Below, piece after piece: positions 8,622-17,635 of a stretch of 64,000 bases of DNA. Made by a program: the position numbers and the translations under genes. The DNA is taken from the NCBI RefSeq assembly GCF_001591965.1, contig NZ_BCVX01000006.1, positions 223,818 through 287,817 on the forward strand, read 5' to 3'. Source of the DNA: Lysinibacillus odysseyi 34hs-1 = NBRC 100172 (GTDB lineage Bacteria; Bacillota; Bacilli; Bacillales_A; Planococcaceae). Below the pieces are notes generated by a model. It was not told the origin of the DNA. It worked only from the letters and a program-made list of their open reading frames with translations, and made no database searches. Every line of letters starts with the position of its first letter. Within the stretch, counting starts at the first letter, position 1.

Positions 8622-9104
8622 TTAATGCTCATTATACAAATTGATTAATTCAAATTTGAAATCTTCATACATTAAAAATGCCGTTTTTAATATCTCTTCT
8701 AATTCTTCATAATTTCGATAGACCGGCTTTTTTATTCTTACACTTGAATCGATTAATGATCTAGAGTAAACACTCCACGGGCTCCCCAATCTTACTTCAT
8801 TTTTATGATAAACAACCCAAATAAACTCCGTCATTCCATATTCTAAATTCACATTGAACCATACCATATAATCCGAAGAATTATCTACAACCCCTACCTT
8901 AAAAAATCTCTCTTTGTTATCAAAGGCTGCTTCATATCCTAACTTTATAAATATTTCATTAACCTTTTCTATGTCATAATTACCTAATCTATCATTTATA
9001 TCATTCGGATTTCCCCTAAATTGTTCAGACAATACTTTATACCGGTTAATAAATTCGATTTTTTCTAAAACTTTCTTGATTTCAGGTTTCATCTCCAAGC
9101 TCAT
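8622..9104 (-). CDS. Hypothetical protein, candidate immunity protein
   Basis: A 160-residue protein of unrecognised family: helical N-terminus followed by a beta-rich section (YMVWFNVNLEYGMTEFIWVV) and a helical acidic end. No signal peptide. Its context is an immunity array with decayed toxins. Confidence 0.5.
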   Translation of the reverse strand: MSLEMKPEIKKVLEKIEFINRYKVLSEQFRGNPNDINDRLGNYDIEKVNEIFIKLGYEAAFDNKERFFKVGVVDNSSDYMVWFNVNLEYGMTEFIWVVYHKNEVRLGSPWSVYSRSLIDSSVRIKKPVYRNYEELEEILKTAFLMYEDFKFELINLYNEH

Positions 9105-9373
9105 TTTCTACTCCTTCATAAATTTTAATTTTATTTCATCTAACCTTAGATTTTTCCGTTTACTTCAAACTGTATTATTCTCTTATTGCAAAGCCTTATT
9201 TCTTAACATGTTCATTAATGTGAAAAGATGTCACAAAATCATTAAGAGAATCTTATAATTCTTGAGACGATATTTCATCCTTTAAGAATCTCTCAATTAA
9301 ATTAGACATGTCATTCGGTAGCCCCACCAGCAAAAATTTTAAAAAGCATGAATCTAATCAAGGCCTTATCTTA

Positions 9374-9805
9374 TCACCAGTCCCCTTTATCAAAGTTCTC
9401 GTTATCAATTTCTCTAATGTATACCGAAATCCATAACACAGTGTTTTCAACAGGGTCAGTCTCAATATAAATCCCTTTAGGACTACAATATACTTCTTCA
9501 AAATCGTCGTATTCAAAGCTTGGCTCTATTTCTAACACCTCGTCAATAGGCATACCAATATGAATGACATCAAATAACTTTCCAGTATAATTTTTTAGGG
9601 CAGTAATTTTAAATAACTTCCCATTGAATAAATTAAACCACAAGTCAACTTCATCTCTAATCTCATATCTTACAAGAGATTTTCCCAATAAAGCATCAGT
9701 ATCATCGAGATTATTAATAATTTCATAAAAATCGCTGATATGACTATAAAGTTTTATTCCACCCATTTTTTCCCACGGAACAATGGGAGCATTCAATAAC
9801 ACCAT
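9374..9805 (-). CDS. Immunity-type protein
   Basis: A 143-residue protein opening with LLNAPIVPWEKMGGIKLYS, then RDEVDLWFNLFNGKLFKITALKNYTGKLFD in consecutive stretches, and ending in a beta-strand with ETDPVENTVLWISVYI. I recall similar proteins beside polymorphic toxins in Bacillales, Proteobacteria and others. It is probably cytoplasmic. No partner toxin can be read next to it. Confidence 0.6.
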   Translation of the reverse strand: MVLLNAPIVPWEKMGGIKLYSHISDFYEIINNLDDTDALLGKSLVRYEIRDEVDLWFNLFNGKLFKITALKNYTGKLFDVIHIGMPIDEVLEIEPSFEYDDFEEVYCSPKGIYIETDPVENTVLWISVYIREIDNENFDKGDW

Positions 9806-9987
9806 AGTTAATTCCCTCCTTCGTAAATTAATATTGCTGTCTCTTTACCGGCCGTTTTCATACCAATTGCTGCAGTGATAACAGGCAATTTAAAAAGCTT
9901 ATTCCTTTTTATCGTTAGAATTAGAATAAGCTTTTTTGAAATAATTAAGTAATTATTAATTTAAAAAAATTTATTATTTAGACTCTT

Positions 9988-10434
9988 TCACCAATCATAT
10001 AAGGAGATTATAAAATCTGATAAAGTATCACTGACCTTATTAAAATCATCTGATTCTATACTTTCATCATAACAATATACCGCTGGATCGTCGCCATCAT
10101 TTAAATAAAAAAACCAGAACATATATCCTTGGTGCATCATAAATATAAATTGATCATCTGCAATTTTTCTTGCGGAGTTATTTTCCTCTAAAAGTTCAAT
10201 AGCTCCCTCTTTTAAATCAAAAATATCCCCCATGGAATAATCCGTACCAACTAAAAATTCAATTCCATTACCAGCTTTATTCATAAAATCCAAATAGATT
10301 TTAGGTAGTGTTCGAGTTGGAGACAATTTTACTAATTTTGATATATCATCCTTACTACATGGTTTCATTGGATAAGAGACCTTTTCTAAGGAAGTGAAGA
10401 AATCCTCTATATTGCGATTTTTATAAAAGTTCAT
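9988..10434 (-). CDS. SMI1/KNR4 (SUKH) immunity protein
   Basis: A clear SUKH protein of 148 residues: LPKIYLDFMNKAGNGIEF, then MGDIFDLKEGAIELLEE, FIFMMHQGYMFWFFYLNDG, DPAVYCYDE. I place the start at 10434 (MNFYKNRN) because GGAGGAGA lies just upstream; the frame opens 9 codons earlier. Upstream is a CT relic at 10469-10595, probably its former toxin. SUKH proteins typically bind and block nuclease toxins. Confidence 0.8.
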   Translation of the reverse strand: MNFYKNRNIEDFFTSLEKVSYPMKPCSKDDISKLVKLSPTRTLPKIYLDFMNKAGNGIEFLVGTDYSMGDIFDLKEGAIELLEENNSARKIADDQFIFMMHQGYMFWFFYLNDGDDPAVYCYDESIESDDFNKVSDTLSDFIISLYDW

Positions 10435-10468
10435 CCTAAATCTCCTCCACATTCTACCCATCTGATAT

Positions 10469-10595
10469 TTATACTTCCGTTATATTAATGTTTGGTAAAC
10501 CTTTTTTAAATTGAACCATAACATCGTTACCACTCTGACAAGTTGCCTTGTGACAAGTGATTTCAATATTCCCATTAACCTTACTAGTCAAGACA
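10469..10595 (-). pseudogene. CT tail upstream of the SUKH gene (relic)
   Basis: About 40 codons read in one frame through NGNIEITCHKATCQSGNDV and VQFKKGLPNINITEV, then stop, 35 bases before the SUKH start. This looks like the C-terminal end of the cognate toxin; no family assigned. Confidence 0.45.
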
Positions 10596-10637
10596 TTATG
10601 ATTTTATTGTATTCAGGTGAGGGTGTGCTTCTTCATG

Positions 10638-11015
10638 CTATAAAGATTTCAAATATTCTATTTCCTCATCTGTCCATCTCCTATGAATTAATACATCCAG
10701 TTTTTTTAGTTTTTCAAATATTTGCTCCCACTGTCCTGATGTTTTTATTGCATTAATATTCCAATAAGGTCCATTTACCATTTCTAATAATTCATTTCTT
10801 ATGTTACTTGAAATATCATAAATATTTTTATCAATAATTCCTTCGTTTTCTAATCTATCCAACGTATAAGAACTTATATATGCTGTTATATTGCCTAAAA
10901 ACTCATCAAAAATATAATAATAAAGCTCTTTATCATTCATTCTTGTAACGTCGTCACGCAATTTTAAGCTCCTTAAATAACCATCAAATGATTCACCAAC
11001 TGTTAATCTCTTCAA
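10638..11015 (-). CDS. Immunity-type protein, paralogue of 25513-25887
   Basis: A 125-residue helical protein with TVGESFDGYLRSLKL, SSYTLDRLENEGIID and the C-terminal RRWTDEEIEYLKSL. The gene at 25513-25887 shares this layout and ends KKWTDEEIEYLKTL. Both sit directly after a toxin tail of the type GD-x-Y-x-P, so this is an immunity family with a matched, decayed toxin family. Confidence 0.65.
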   Translation of the reverse strand: MKRLTVGESFDGYLRSLKLRDDVTRMNDKELYYYIFDEFLGNITAYISSYTLDRLENEGIIDKNIYDISSNIRNELLEMVNGPYWNINAIKTSGQWEQIFEKLKKLDVLIHRRWTDEEIEYLKSL

Positions 11016-11026
11016 TTTGTTCCCCT

Positions 11027-11158
11027 TTATTCAATTATGATTATCTTTACATCATCCTCTGGTGTTGGGATATAGTTATCTCCTGGAGGATAAAATACTT
11101 CCATCTCTTTTATTAATCTATTAAGCGCATTAACTCTTTTAATTCGCTTTCTATACAT
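11027..11158 (-). pseudogene. CT tail (relic) paired with 10638-11015
   Basis: A 43-codon frame reads KRIKRVNALNRLIKEMEVF then PPGDNYIPTPEDDVKIIIIE and stop. It has no arm or hinge upstream. The relic at 25904-25966 is homologous (GDGYVPAIDDQGTTIRTE). Confidence 0.55.
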
Positions 11159-11322
11159 TGGTAATAAAATTATTTAATTTCAATTCAATAAATAAAAGTT
11201 TTGCTACATTGATATGTAATTGGACTATTAAAAGCTGTTTAAAACGAAGAAATTATGCAATATTTGTACATAAAAAGATAATAAAGTTCTTTAATTTTTA
11301 TTTCATTAATCTCCCCAGTAGT

Positions 11323-11568
11323 TTAATACGAAGGCGAATAAATTTCATTTGTATCAGTATCAATAACAAAATCGACCTCTATATTACAGTCATAAGGCAT
11401 TAGTTCAAATTTATAAAGTCTACAAAATATATGCGGAAAATCTTTAACATCATAGGTTAACTCTTTAGTCTGTAAATACTTTTGTTTTAACTGTTTTTTA
11501 GAACACCTTTTTCCGGTAAGTAAAGATTGATGAAAATAACCGTCAATTTTAACTAACAATATACTCAC
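11323..11568 (-). CDS. Hypothetical small protein, candidate immunity
   Basis: An 81-residue protein, start GTG, with SILLVKIDGYFHQSLLTGK, FPHIFCRLYKFELMPYD and VDFVIDTDTNEIYSPSY. No family recognised with certainty and no good ribosome-binding site. The intergenic region upstream holds broken frames only. Confidence 0.45.
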   Translation of the reverse strand: MSILLVKIDGYFHQSLLTGKRCSKKQLKQKYLQTKELTYDVKDFPHIFCRLYKFELMPYDCNIEVDFVIDTDTNEIYSPSY

Positions 11569-11880
11569 GACTGGTTGCTAGTCCGTCATATAGCTCTGAT
11601 TTTTAATGAACTTTCCCTCATTTTACCATATTCTTTTGCAAAATCTGCCCTTTAGTGATTTTTGAACGACTTTGTTATCAATTTAACAACTTTATTATTC
11701 ATCTACACTTTCTACGCAGCTCCTTCTGCTATGATGCCAGCACTTGCTATATGAAATCCTACTGCTATTTTATATCTTTATACGGGGCATCATATGGGTT
11801 AGATACTCAAATGGTTGATGAGATAGATTCATTTAGTAATGGGTAGCCTATACCAATAAGCTAAAAAGGCCAAGATGAAA
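11569..11880. other. Degenerate intergenic stretch
   Basis: No gene supported. Minus-strand frames show short open pieces interrupted by many stops, consistent with a fully decayed toxin segment, but I could not match any piece to an arm or CT. Confidence 0.35.
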
Positions 11881-12102
11881 TTAATACACTTCTATACCAG
11901 CCCTGATCATGAAAACGTATATACCACCGATCCTAATCGGTATAAGTTCGGATTTAAAAACATCAAATTTATTACCCATGAACAAGTAGTATAAAACTCT
12001 ACACTTGAAACCCTTATTTATCACCATGTGTTTTATCATTTTAAATAGATCAAAAAATAGAACTAGCTGACTTTCTTTGTTATTGTAACCAATATCACAC
12101 AT
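11881..12102 (-). CDS. Doubtful short ORF, possibly a truncated immunity gene
   Basis: A 73-codon frame (MCDIGYNNKESQLVLFFDL ... GGIYVFMIRAGIEVY). It could be an internal piece of a longer lost gene. Kept only because it lies in register with the array and no better frame exists. Confidence 0.25.
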   Translation of the reverse strand: MCDIGYNNKESQLVLFFDLFKMIKHMVINKGFKCRVLYYLFMGNKFDVFKSELIPIRIGGIYVFMIRAGIEVY

Positions 12103-12209
12103 GCCCTCATCATAAGTTTTTAATTCTTCGAATTACAAAAAACAAAGGAAGTTATCTTAAAGATACCTCACTAATTTCACTTTAATATCAATCCCTTGAA
12201 ATCTAATAT

Positions 12210-12566
12210 TTACAAGATCCATTCTATTTCAGATTTAATTCTATTTAATGTATTTTCAACTACCTCCATATCGAATTCTCCTGCTAAATAGTATAGTTTT
12301 AACCAATAAGCATTATTATCAAGATTAGTTTCAAGCGCTTTTCTAATATTTCCCTCTGTAATTTCGTTAACAATAATCATTGGAGGCATGGCAGGTAGAT
12401 ATTCAATGTTTTCTCTTTTCATTAATGTTTCAAGGTTTTTGGGAGTACAGACAACTAGAGTATAGGTAAAACCATCATCTAGTTCCACAAAAATATCAAT
12501 ATTATCGTCTTTACCATTATTTACTTGTAGTAATGAAATTGGAAAACTAATTTTATTAATTTTCAT
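12210..12566 (-). CDS. Immunity-type protein
   Basis: A 118-residue protein: MKINKISFPISLLQVNNG, VELDDGFTYTLVVCTPKN, MPPMIIVNEITEGNIRKAL, AYWLKLYYLAGEFD. I remember similar proteins next to polymorphic toxins in Firmicutes. It is cytoplasmic and acidic. Its toxin is absent. Confidence 0.6.
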   Translation of the reverse strand: MKINKISFPISLLQVNNGKDDNIDIFVELDDGFTYTLVVCTPKNLETLMKRENIEYLPAMPPMIIVNEITEGNIRKALETNLDNNAYWLKLYYLAGEFDMEVVENTLNRIKSEIEWIL

Positions 12567-12796
12567 CCATACTCTTCCTCTCTTTTCCTATAATACCTTT
12601 TTTGTTAACTTAGCTATTCACCTTATAACCCCTTGGAATATAAAAAGCACCTGACCAAATAACCACTATTTTCTACCATTTATGTATTATAATAAACTCC
12701 CTTAAGGGTATTACCGCCAGAATTTCTCAACTCTCAAACAAATCATTTTTTTGTTGTCTCCTACAAATGTCCGCTGCTTTAATATAAATTAATACA

Positions 12797-12830
12797 AAAA
12801 ACCTTGAAAGGTATATAGCCAGTCAAGGTA
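12797..12830 (-). terminator. Terminator, family A
   Basis: Minus strand ACCTTGACTGGC ... CCTTTCAAGGTTTTTT, 10 bases after the stop at 12841. Confidence 0.75.
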
Positions 12831-12840
12831 ATCAAATTAT

Positions 12841-13302
12841 TTACTCATTTTCATATACAGTAATGAACAATTCTCCGTCCTCTTCCTCAAACACCCTTAC
12901 TATTATCTTCCGCTTTGGGAATCTGTTCTTAAAGCTAAGTGACCAAAATATTTTAAGAACCTCTCCTAAAGCCTGTATTTGCTCCTCCAAGTTCTCATCT
13001 TCCTCAACATTAATATGAAAAAAATCTCTCACTTGATATAAGTTCATCATTTTTTCTATGTTAACATTATTTCCTTGATATTCCTTCTTCCACATTTCGA
13101 AATGTTTTTCCGAAAACTTATCTTTTAATAAAAAACAGCCTTCGACTTCCAAAACATCAGGATAAAAAAATTTCGCAAACCCAAGTGCTGTTTTTATATC
13201 TGATTTCATATTTACATAGCTCCACCATGTAAATTTTCCTTCATTAACATCTTTAAATTCCATAAACTCACCATTTATTTCATCATTGAACAAGATTGTC
13301 AC
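12841..13302 (-). CDS. Immunity-type protein, paralogue of 15631-16200
   Basis: A 153-residue protein, start GTG. Shared layout with the 15631-16200 product: a central FYPDVLEVEGCFLLKDKF (versus CPDIIEINGYIFIADLF) and a C-terminal KNRFPKRKIIVRV then GELFITVYENE. A third decayed copy is at 17538-17635. Upstream lies a CT fragment (13392-13601), its likely partner, and downstream a family A terminator. Confidence 0.6.
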   Translation of the reverse strand: MTILFNDEINGEFMEFKDVNEGKFTWWSYVNMKSDIKTALGFAKFFYPDVLEVEGCFLLKDKFSEKHFEMWKKEYQGNNVNIEKMMNLYQVRDFFHINVEEDENLEEQIQALGEVLKIFWSLSFKNRFPKRKIIVRVFEEEDGELFITVYENE

Positions 13303-13391
13303 ACCCTAATCTTTTCATAGATTATATTTACATGTTTATTCATTCTTCTCGTTTTATTCATAATCCACAACCCTCGTTAAAAATTTATATA

Positions 13392-13601
13392 TTAAAAATG
13401 AAAATATTTTTTTGGTGCAGGAACTGGATATGTAGTAACTAAACTACCATTTTTATCAGTTATTACTTGTATCCATGTAGTTTCAGTGCCTTTTACATCT
13501 GGGATACTTGGCTTTACAGTACCTACAGTTTTCATCTTCTCTACAAAGAAATCGTTATTAGGTAGACCATAACAAGAAGAGAAAGAAACCTTGAAAGTCA
13601 T
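13392..13601 (-). pseudogene. CT fragment, probable BECR-fold nuclease toxin end
   Basis: A 69-codon frame whose first codons (MTFKVSF) lie inside a terminator copy, so they are accidental. The real remnant reads KMKTVGTVKPSIPDVKGTE and TWIQVITDKNGSLVTTYPVP. A terminal strand of the type VITDKNGxLVTTYPV is typical of Barnase/EndoU/ColicinE5/RelE-like toxins. The arm and most of the CT are missing. Confidence 0.5.
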
Positions 13602-13619
13602 TTAACCAATCCAGGCTTC
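13586..13619 (-). terminator. Terminator, family A (degenerate)
   Basis: GAAGCCTGGATTGG ... GACTTTCAAGGTTTCTTT on the minus strand. It follows the DUF4926 relic and directly abuts the CT fragment, marking a junction between two cassettes. Confidence 0.55.
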
Positions 13620-13628
13620 ATTATATAA

Positions 13629-13800
13629 TTATTTTAGTTTGCTTATCTGATTTGAGAGATAAACTCCTTGGTATTTGACCATACCTTCCCCATCGCCAAA
13701 TTCAACCTTATAAGCTTTATTATGTATATCATAAATTATTATTATAGTACCTACCTCTCTTTCTCTCCCACTACTTTTGATTGTATCTAGTTTTTTCACG
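13629..13800 (-). pseudogene. DUF4926-like immunity relic
   Basis: Reads VGTIIIIYDIHNKAYKVEF then GMVKYQGVYLSNQISKLK and stop, nearly the same as the intact DUF4926 protein at 45380-45577 (GTIIMVYDTPNNAYEVEFV, VKYQGVYLSNQIAKLI). The N-terminus and start are lost. Confidence 0.65.
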
Positions 13801-13834
13801 TTCCCTGCTTGCTTGTTACATTTTCTATATCATA

Positions 13835-14278
13835 TTATTTAATTTTATTTTTTATTATGTTTACATAGCCTTTATACATTTCCTTTTCTTCATCGGACAT
13901 GCAAACATCTGCAAAATCTATGAAGTTGTTCCTTTCCACATTTTCAATCATCCTATCTAATTTACTCTTATGTGCTGAGAGTATCTCCGGACTAATGGAT
14001 GACAACCTTTCCATCATTTCCGTTGAATCAATGTCAGCATAGAAAGATGTGTTCTGTTCATCAATCCTTTCAATAATTTCAAACGCTGCTAAATCTTTAA
14101 AAACATCTTGGCTAATACAGCGAATCAAATCAAAGTTCGATAACTCACATAGACATTTATTTGTAATTTCTAAGTACCATACAGGAAGTGACATATCAGA
14201 ATATTGAATTGCATTTTGTATTACACCTTCATATTCTTCATTGGTCAAAAACTCTTTTAGTTTCATTTTTCTATTCAT
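13835..14278 (-). CDS. Immunity-type helical protein
   Basis: A protein of about 147 residues if started at MNRKMKLKEF (14278), where GGGAG precedes; the frame opens 6 codons earlier. Sequence includes LTNEEYEGVIQNAIQYSD, PVWYLEITNKCLCELSNFD and CMSDEEKEMYKGYVNIIKN. No family named. It is acidic and helical like many CdiI-type proteins. Confidence 0.5.
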   Translation of the reverse strand: MNRKMKLKEFLTNEEYEGVIQNAIQYSDMSLPVWYLEITNKCLCELSNFDLIRCISQDVFKDLAAFEIIERIDEQNTSFYADIDSTEMMERLSSISPEILSAHKSKLDRMIENVERNNFIDFADVCMSDEEKEMYKGYVNIIKNKIK

Positions 14279-14345
14279 TACATACATTACTCCCATTATT
14301 ATTTAAGTGGTTACACCCGCCATTGGGGGTAAACATATCTTCTAA

Positions 14346-14890
14346 TTATTCTGGGCAAAAATCTAAAAGATCAAAAAACAAAGCATATTCAACCGTTACC
14401 TGGGGACCAAAAATCGTAACTTGCGGCTTGAATGATAAATCAGGGATAACTTCATTTAATTCCCCATAGGATAATATTGTATATCCTTTTTGGGTAAATA
14501 TATTTTTAATTAATTCGTCAAGCGCTTGTTGCTTTCTAGTATACGGTTGGGTATCATAGCCATCAAGAGTTGAAGACATACTATTCGTATCCTTATTTTC
14601 AACTTCAAATTCATGCTGAAGATAAATTAATGGAGCAAGTTTAGATATCAACAAAGTACTGCTATAGATAACTTCAAATTCTCCTTTCTTATATTTCTCA
14701 TATCCAAAAATCAATTTTGAAGAGGGCCATATTTCCCCCCGCTCATATCGATGATTTCTATGTCGTTCTCCTCTGCAAACAAATTTAGTTCTCGCGGTAT
14801 TTTTATGCTTTCTTTACACCTCACTAAATAGTCTTCTGTGTCCTTATTTCTGTAATATTTCTCAATTCCCTTTTTGATTACTTCATTCAT
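14346..14890 (-). pseudogene. Immunity-type gene split by a one-base frameshift
   Basis: From ATG at 14890 the frame reads MNEVIKKGIEKYYRNKDTE ... EIIDMSGG, then runs out at a six-C tract (14735-14740). With one more base it continues IWPSSKLIFGYEKYKKGEF to the stop at 14346, giving ~181 residues. The downstream open part alone is 122 codons. This is either a sequencing error, a recent mutation or a slippage-prone tract. Confidence 0.7.
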
Positions 14891-14903
14891 CTGGTGCTAC
14901 TCC

Positions 14904-15300
14904 TTACTTCACTTTTAAATCACGACCACTTGTTTTAGTTAATTTTGAATTCCATTTCCAACTTCTCTGCTTCGCTATGTCAGCAGCAGGAGTTCTTATA
15001 AACGCTATTTTTATTTACCTTCATTTTTACTTATTGCCTTATCAAAAGTTGTTATATCAAATTAAGATTTATCTTTACTATCCATCTTCTCATCCAGCTT
15101 TCTGGCCATGTAGATGGTCTTGTTTTTTATATCATTCGTAAAGTAGCCCAAGAGTTTAGAATCAAACACTCTGCCCCCTTCTGCAGCAGGGACTTTATAT
15201 AATCATCTTACACTTTCTTGGTCACGTCTTTCATCTCGTTTGTATAAAGGACATTTTCCACCTATTCCAAAACTTCTCTTCTCATGTTTCTTTCCCTTGT
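14904..15300 (-). pseudogene. Decayed pre-toxin and CT cassette
   Basis: The 3' end reads FIRTPAADIAKQRSWKW then TKTSGRDLKVK and stop. Upstream, broken frames still show KTIYMARKLDEKMDSKD, matching the hinge-proximal arm VQMAKKLDEKIGGK of the LXG gene at 54978. Several stops and shifts separate the pieces. It is the dead toxin for the gene at 14346-14890. Confidence 0.6.
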
Positions 15301-15392
15301 AGTTTGATGCCTGTAAAAAGTTTAACATTTAGTAAGCTAACTAAATAACCTTATCTTTTCAAACTATGTACATGAAGCTATAAAAATATGAG

Positions 15393-15432
15393 AAAAAGCA
15401 CATATTACCCGCAATAGATAATCATGTGCTTT
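15393..15432 (-). terminator. Terminator, family B
   Basis: Minus strand AAAGCACATGATTATC ... ATATGTGCTTTTTCT. Its upstream side shares the ~40-base flank seen beside the copies at 34541 and 37431. Confidence 0.65.
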
Positions 15433-15630
15433 CAGTTCCTATATTTTCTCGTTTGTGCTGTAATTATGAAAACCATTGGGGAGTCCTAACCGAGTTCACG
15501 GTAAACTCTTTAAGAGCTATAAGTGCTTCTTCAATTTCCCCTTTTATAGTTCCTTTATTTATTTACATAAAATAATTTAACGTTTAATAAGATGATTCAT
15601 ATATTAATTGAGTTATCTAGCTAAATACGA

Positions 15631-16200
15631 TTACATTTGCTCATACATCGTAATAGAAAGACCTAATTCCCCCATAATTCCATCCCTTATTTCAATAATA
15701 ATATTTTTATCGGGAAATAATTCTTTCACCCTTTTATCCCAAAAATATACTAATACCTTAGCAAATTCATCCATTATTTTATCATTCTTCATTGACCGAG
15801 TATAACTACCAATAAAAAAATCACCTAAGCTTCTACTATTTACCCATTGTTCAATTTTAATCTTATCACCATTAAACTGTTCTTCAAGTCTTCTAATTCT
15901 TTCTAGCGCCGCTTCTCCTTCTGCATCAAATAAATCTGCAATAAAGATATATCCGTTTATTTCTATTATATCTGGACAGAGGGTGTATGCTATTGCTAAG
16001 AAATCATCTATACTACAGCAATTTGCTGAATGATTAAATAGAGTTACTCCCTTTTGCTCTTCGAATTCCTCAAATACTTGATTATCAATAACACTTTTAT
16101 TTAATTTATACTTCATCATTTTATTCCCATCCAAATTCATTTTTAATAAAGTTGGGTATAGCTCTATTTGACTTATAATTCCTAAAACCTCTTTTTCCAC
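15631..16200 (-). CDS. Immunity-type protein, paralogue of 12841-13302
   Basis: Open for 189 codons from a GTG without a convincing ribosome-binding site; by alignment with 12841-13302 the real start may be the Met pair near 16119 (MMKYKLNK). Core: LCPDIIEINGYIFIADLFD, then ELFPDKNIIIEIRDGIMG and LSITMYEQM. A CT relic lies directly upstream (16259-16375). Confidence 0.6.
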   Translation of the reverse strand: MEKEVLGIISQIELYPTLLKMNLDGNKMMKYKLNKSVIDNQVFEEFEEQKGVTLFNHSANCCSIDDFLAIAYTLCPDIIEINGYIFIADLFDAEGEAALERIRRLEEQFNGDKIKIEQWVNSRSLGDFFIGSYTRSMKNDKIMDEFAKVLVYFWDKRVKELFPDKNIIIEIRDGIMGELGLSITMYEQM

Positions 16201-16258
16201 AGGGTTAACATTGATTTTAAAATGCTTTACCTCTTTATCTACTTAAATCATATGTATG

Positions 16259-16375
16259 CTATGCTTCATCAATAATGGGTAATCCAGTAGGCTCAAAAAC
16301 ATGACAATGTGGTAAAGTTTTTATTTGTGTGAGCAACCGCTTTATCTTTTTCAGTCTAGGCCATTTCACACCTCC
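16259..16375 (-). pseudogene. CT tail (relic)
   Basis: One frame reads GGVKWPRLKKIKRLLTQIK then PHCHVFEPTGLPIIDEA and stop. No start, arm or hinge. Probably the former toxin for the gene at 15631-16200. Confidence 0.45.
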
Positions 16376-16510
16376 AAAATTCTAATAGACTGGGCCGCTT
16401 TTTTACTAACTTAAGTGTCTCCTTAAAATTTGTAGAATGCTATGGCATTGTTTTACTCCGTAAGGGAGGTAATTAAACTTCTATCACTTTTTCATTGCCC
16501 CAAAATTCTC

Positions 16511-16924
16511 TCAAGTTGAAGCCGAGTAAAATTCCTCTAAAGAGATTGCCTCAATAGAGCTGCAATAAAATTCAATAAATTTATATCCATCATTTTCTCC
16601 ATATCCGCTATCATCATGAACGTGATACCTTTGAGTGCTATCCCATCCCGACTCTTTTTTATCATGTATAATTAAACTATTTGTTAAATAAAGTTTTGTC
16701 ACTTTCTTTAAAGAAAAATCTGAAACATTATAATATCTTTTTTTCAATTTAAAACATTGTTTTGTTTTTATTATTTCTACTTTAAAGGTAAGATCCAGTA
16801 CCGTTATATAATTATCTTCATAATCTGGTTCGATATTATATTTAATTTCAGTTATTTCTTCAAAAGTCCATGCTCCCTTACAATTCAACTTATCTACGAT
16901 ATTTTGATAATTTTCAATATACAC
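16511..16924 (-). CDS. Hypothetical protein, candidate immunity protein
   Basis: A 137-residue, beta-rich, aromatic protein (IEPDYEDNYITVLDLTFKV, RYHVHDDSGYGENDGYKF) of no recognised family. No signal peptide. Lies alone between relics. Confidence 0.5.
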   Translation of the reverse strand: MYIENYQNIVDKLNCKGAWTFEEITEIKYNIEPDYEDNYITVLDLTFKVEIIKTKQCFKLKKRYYNVSDFSLKKVTKLYLTNSLIIHDKKESGWDSTQRYHVHDDSGYGENDGYKFIEFYCSSIEAISLEEFYSAST

Positions 16925-17050
16925 CTCAAGTTCTCCTCCTATTAATCAATAAGTTCCATATGATTCATATCTTTGGTTGTCTTTGCTGTCCCCTACCTTC
17001 CTATTTGATTATAAATAACCCTTTTTATTCTCAGTATATCCACCCTTTTC

Positions 17051-17443
17051 TTACTTCCTTATTTCAATACCTAATCTCTTTTTGATTTGGGCTAAGTCCC
17101 CTTCAACAATTAATTTATCCTCAGGAAATATGGATAGGTACTCCTGGGCTATTTTAAGTAAATATTCGAAAAACACCTTATAATCCACAATTGAATGTAC
17201 TTCTGTACCAGTTACTGGTGGGGTTGTTGTAAAGTTTACTCCAGTATCTCCAAAGTACTCCTCATCATTCGGAGTGCATTCAGTTGCAAAGTAACAGCTA
17301 GTATAACCAATACCAAATCCTTTCCCGTTTTTAAATTCATTAAGGGCTTCTAAAAAATATCCATAACCTAAAGTATTGTAGTATGCTTCCATATTCTTGA
17401 CCTTTTCTTGGGTGTCTTTTACATAATAAATTTCATTATCCAT
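17051..17443 (-). CDS. CdiI-type ribonuclease-toxin immunity protein
   Basis: A 130-residue protein of the family called ribonuclease toxin immunity protein CdiI in Firmicutes. Pattern: a helical N-terminus, LEALNEFKNGKGFGIGYTS, then EYFGDTGVNF and a C-terminal helix pair. Paralogues are at 30491-30874 and 36612-36983. No toxin is readable next to this copy, unlike the other two. Confidence 0.75.
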   Translation of the reverse strand: MDNEIYYVKDTQEKVKNMEAYYNTLGYGYFLEALNEFKNGKGFGIGYTSCYFATECTPNDEEYFGDTGVNFTTTPPVTGTEVHSIVDYKVFFEYLLKIAQEYLSIFPEDKLIVEGDLAQIKKRLGIEIRK

Positions 17444-17537
17444 AAGTTATTAAACCTGCCTTTTAATTATTGTTTCGAGTTTACAGGGAAGACTTTATCT
17501 TTAAATTAAATTGAACTCGAAACCCAGAATTAGTTAC

Positions 17538-17635
17538 TCAATTTATTTGAGATAATGTAATGGCTAATCCAATCTCTCCCATATCATTTAAATAAATTAA
17601 GTCATATCTATAGTTTGCTTTTAAACTATTTTTCC
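17538..17635 (-). pseudogene. C-terminal relic of the 12841/15631 immunity family
   Basis: About 30 codons: YRYDLIYLNDMGEIGLAITL then SQIN and stop, resembling IEIRDGIMGELGLSITMYEQ at the end of the 15631-16200 product. A GTTTCGAG ... CTCGAAAC inverted repeat follows downstream near 17480-17520. Confidence 0.5.
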
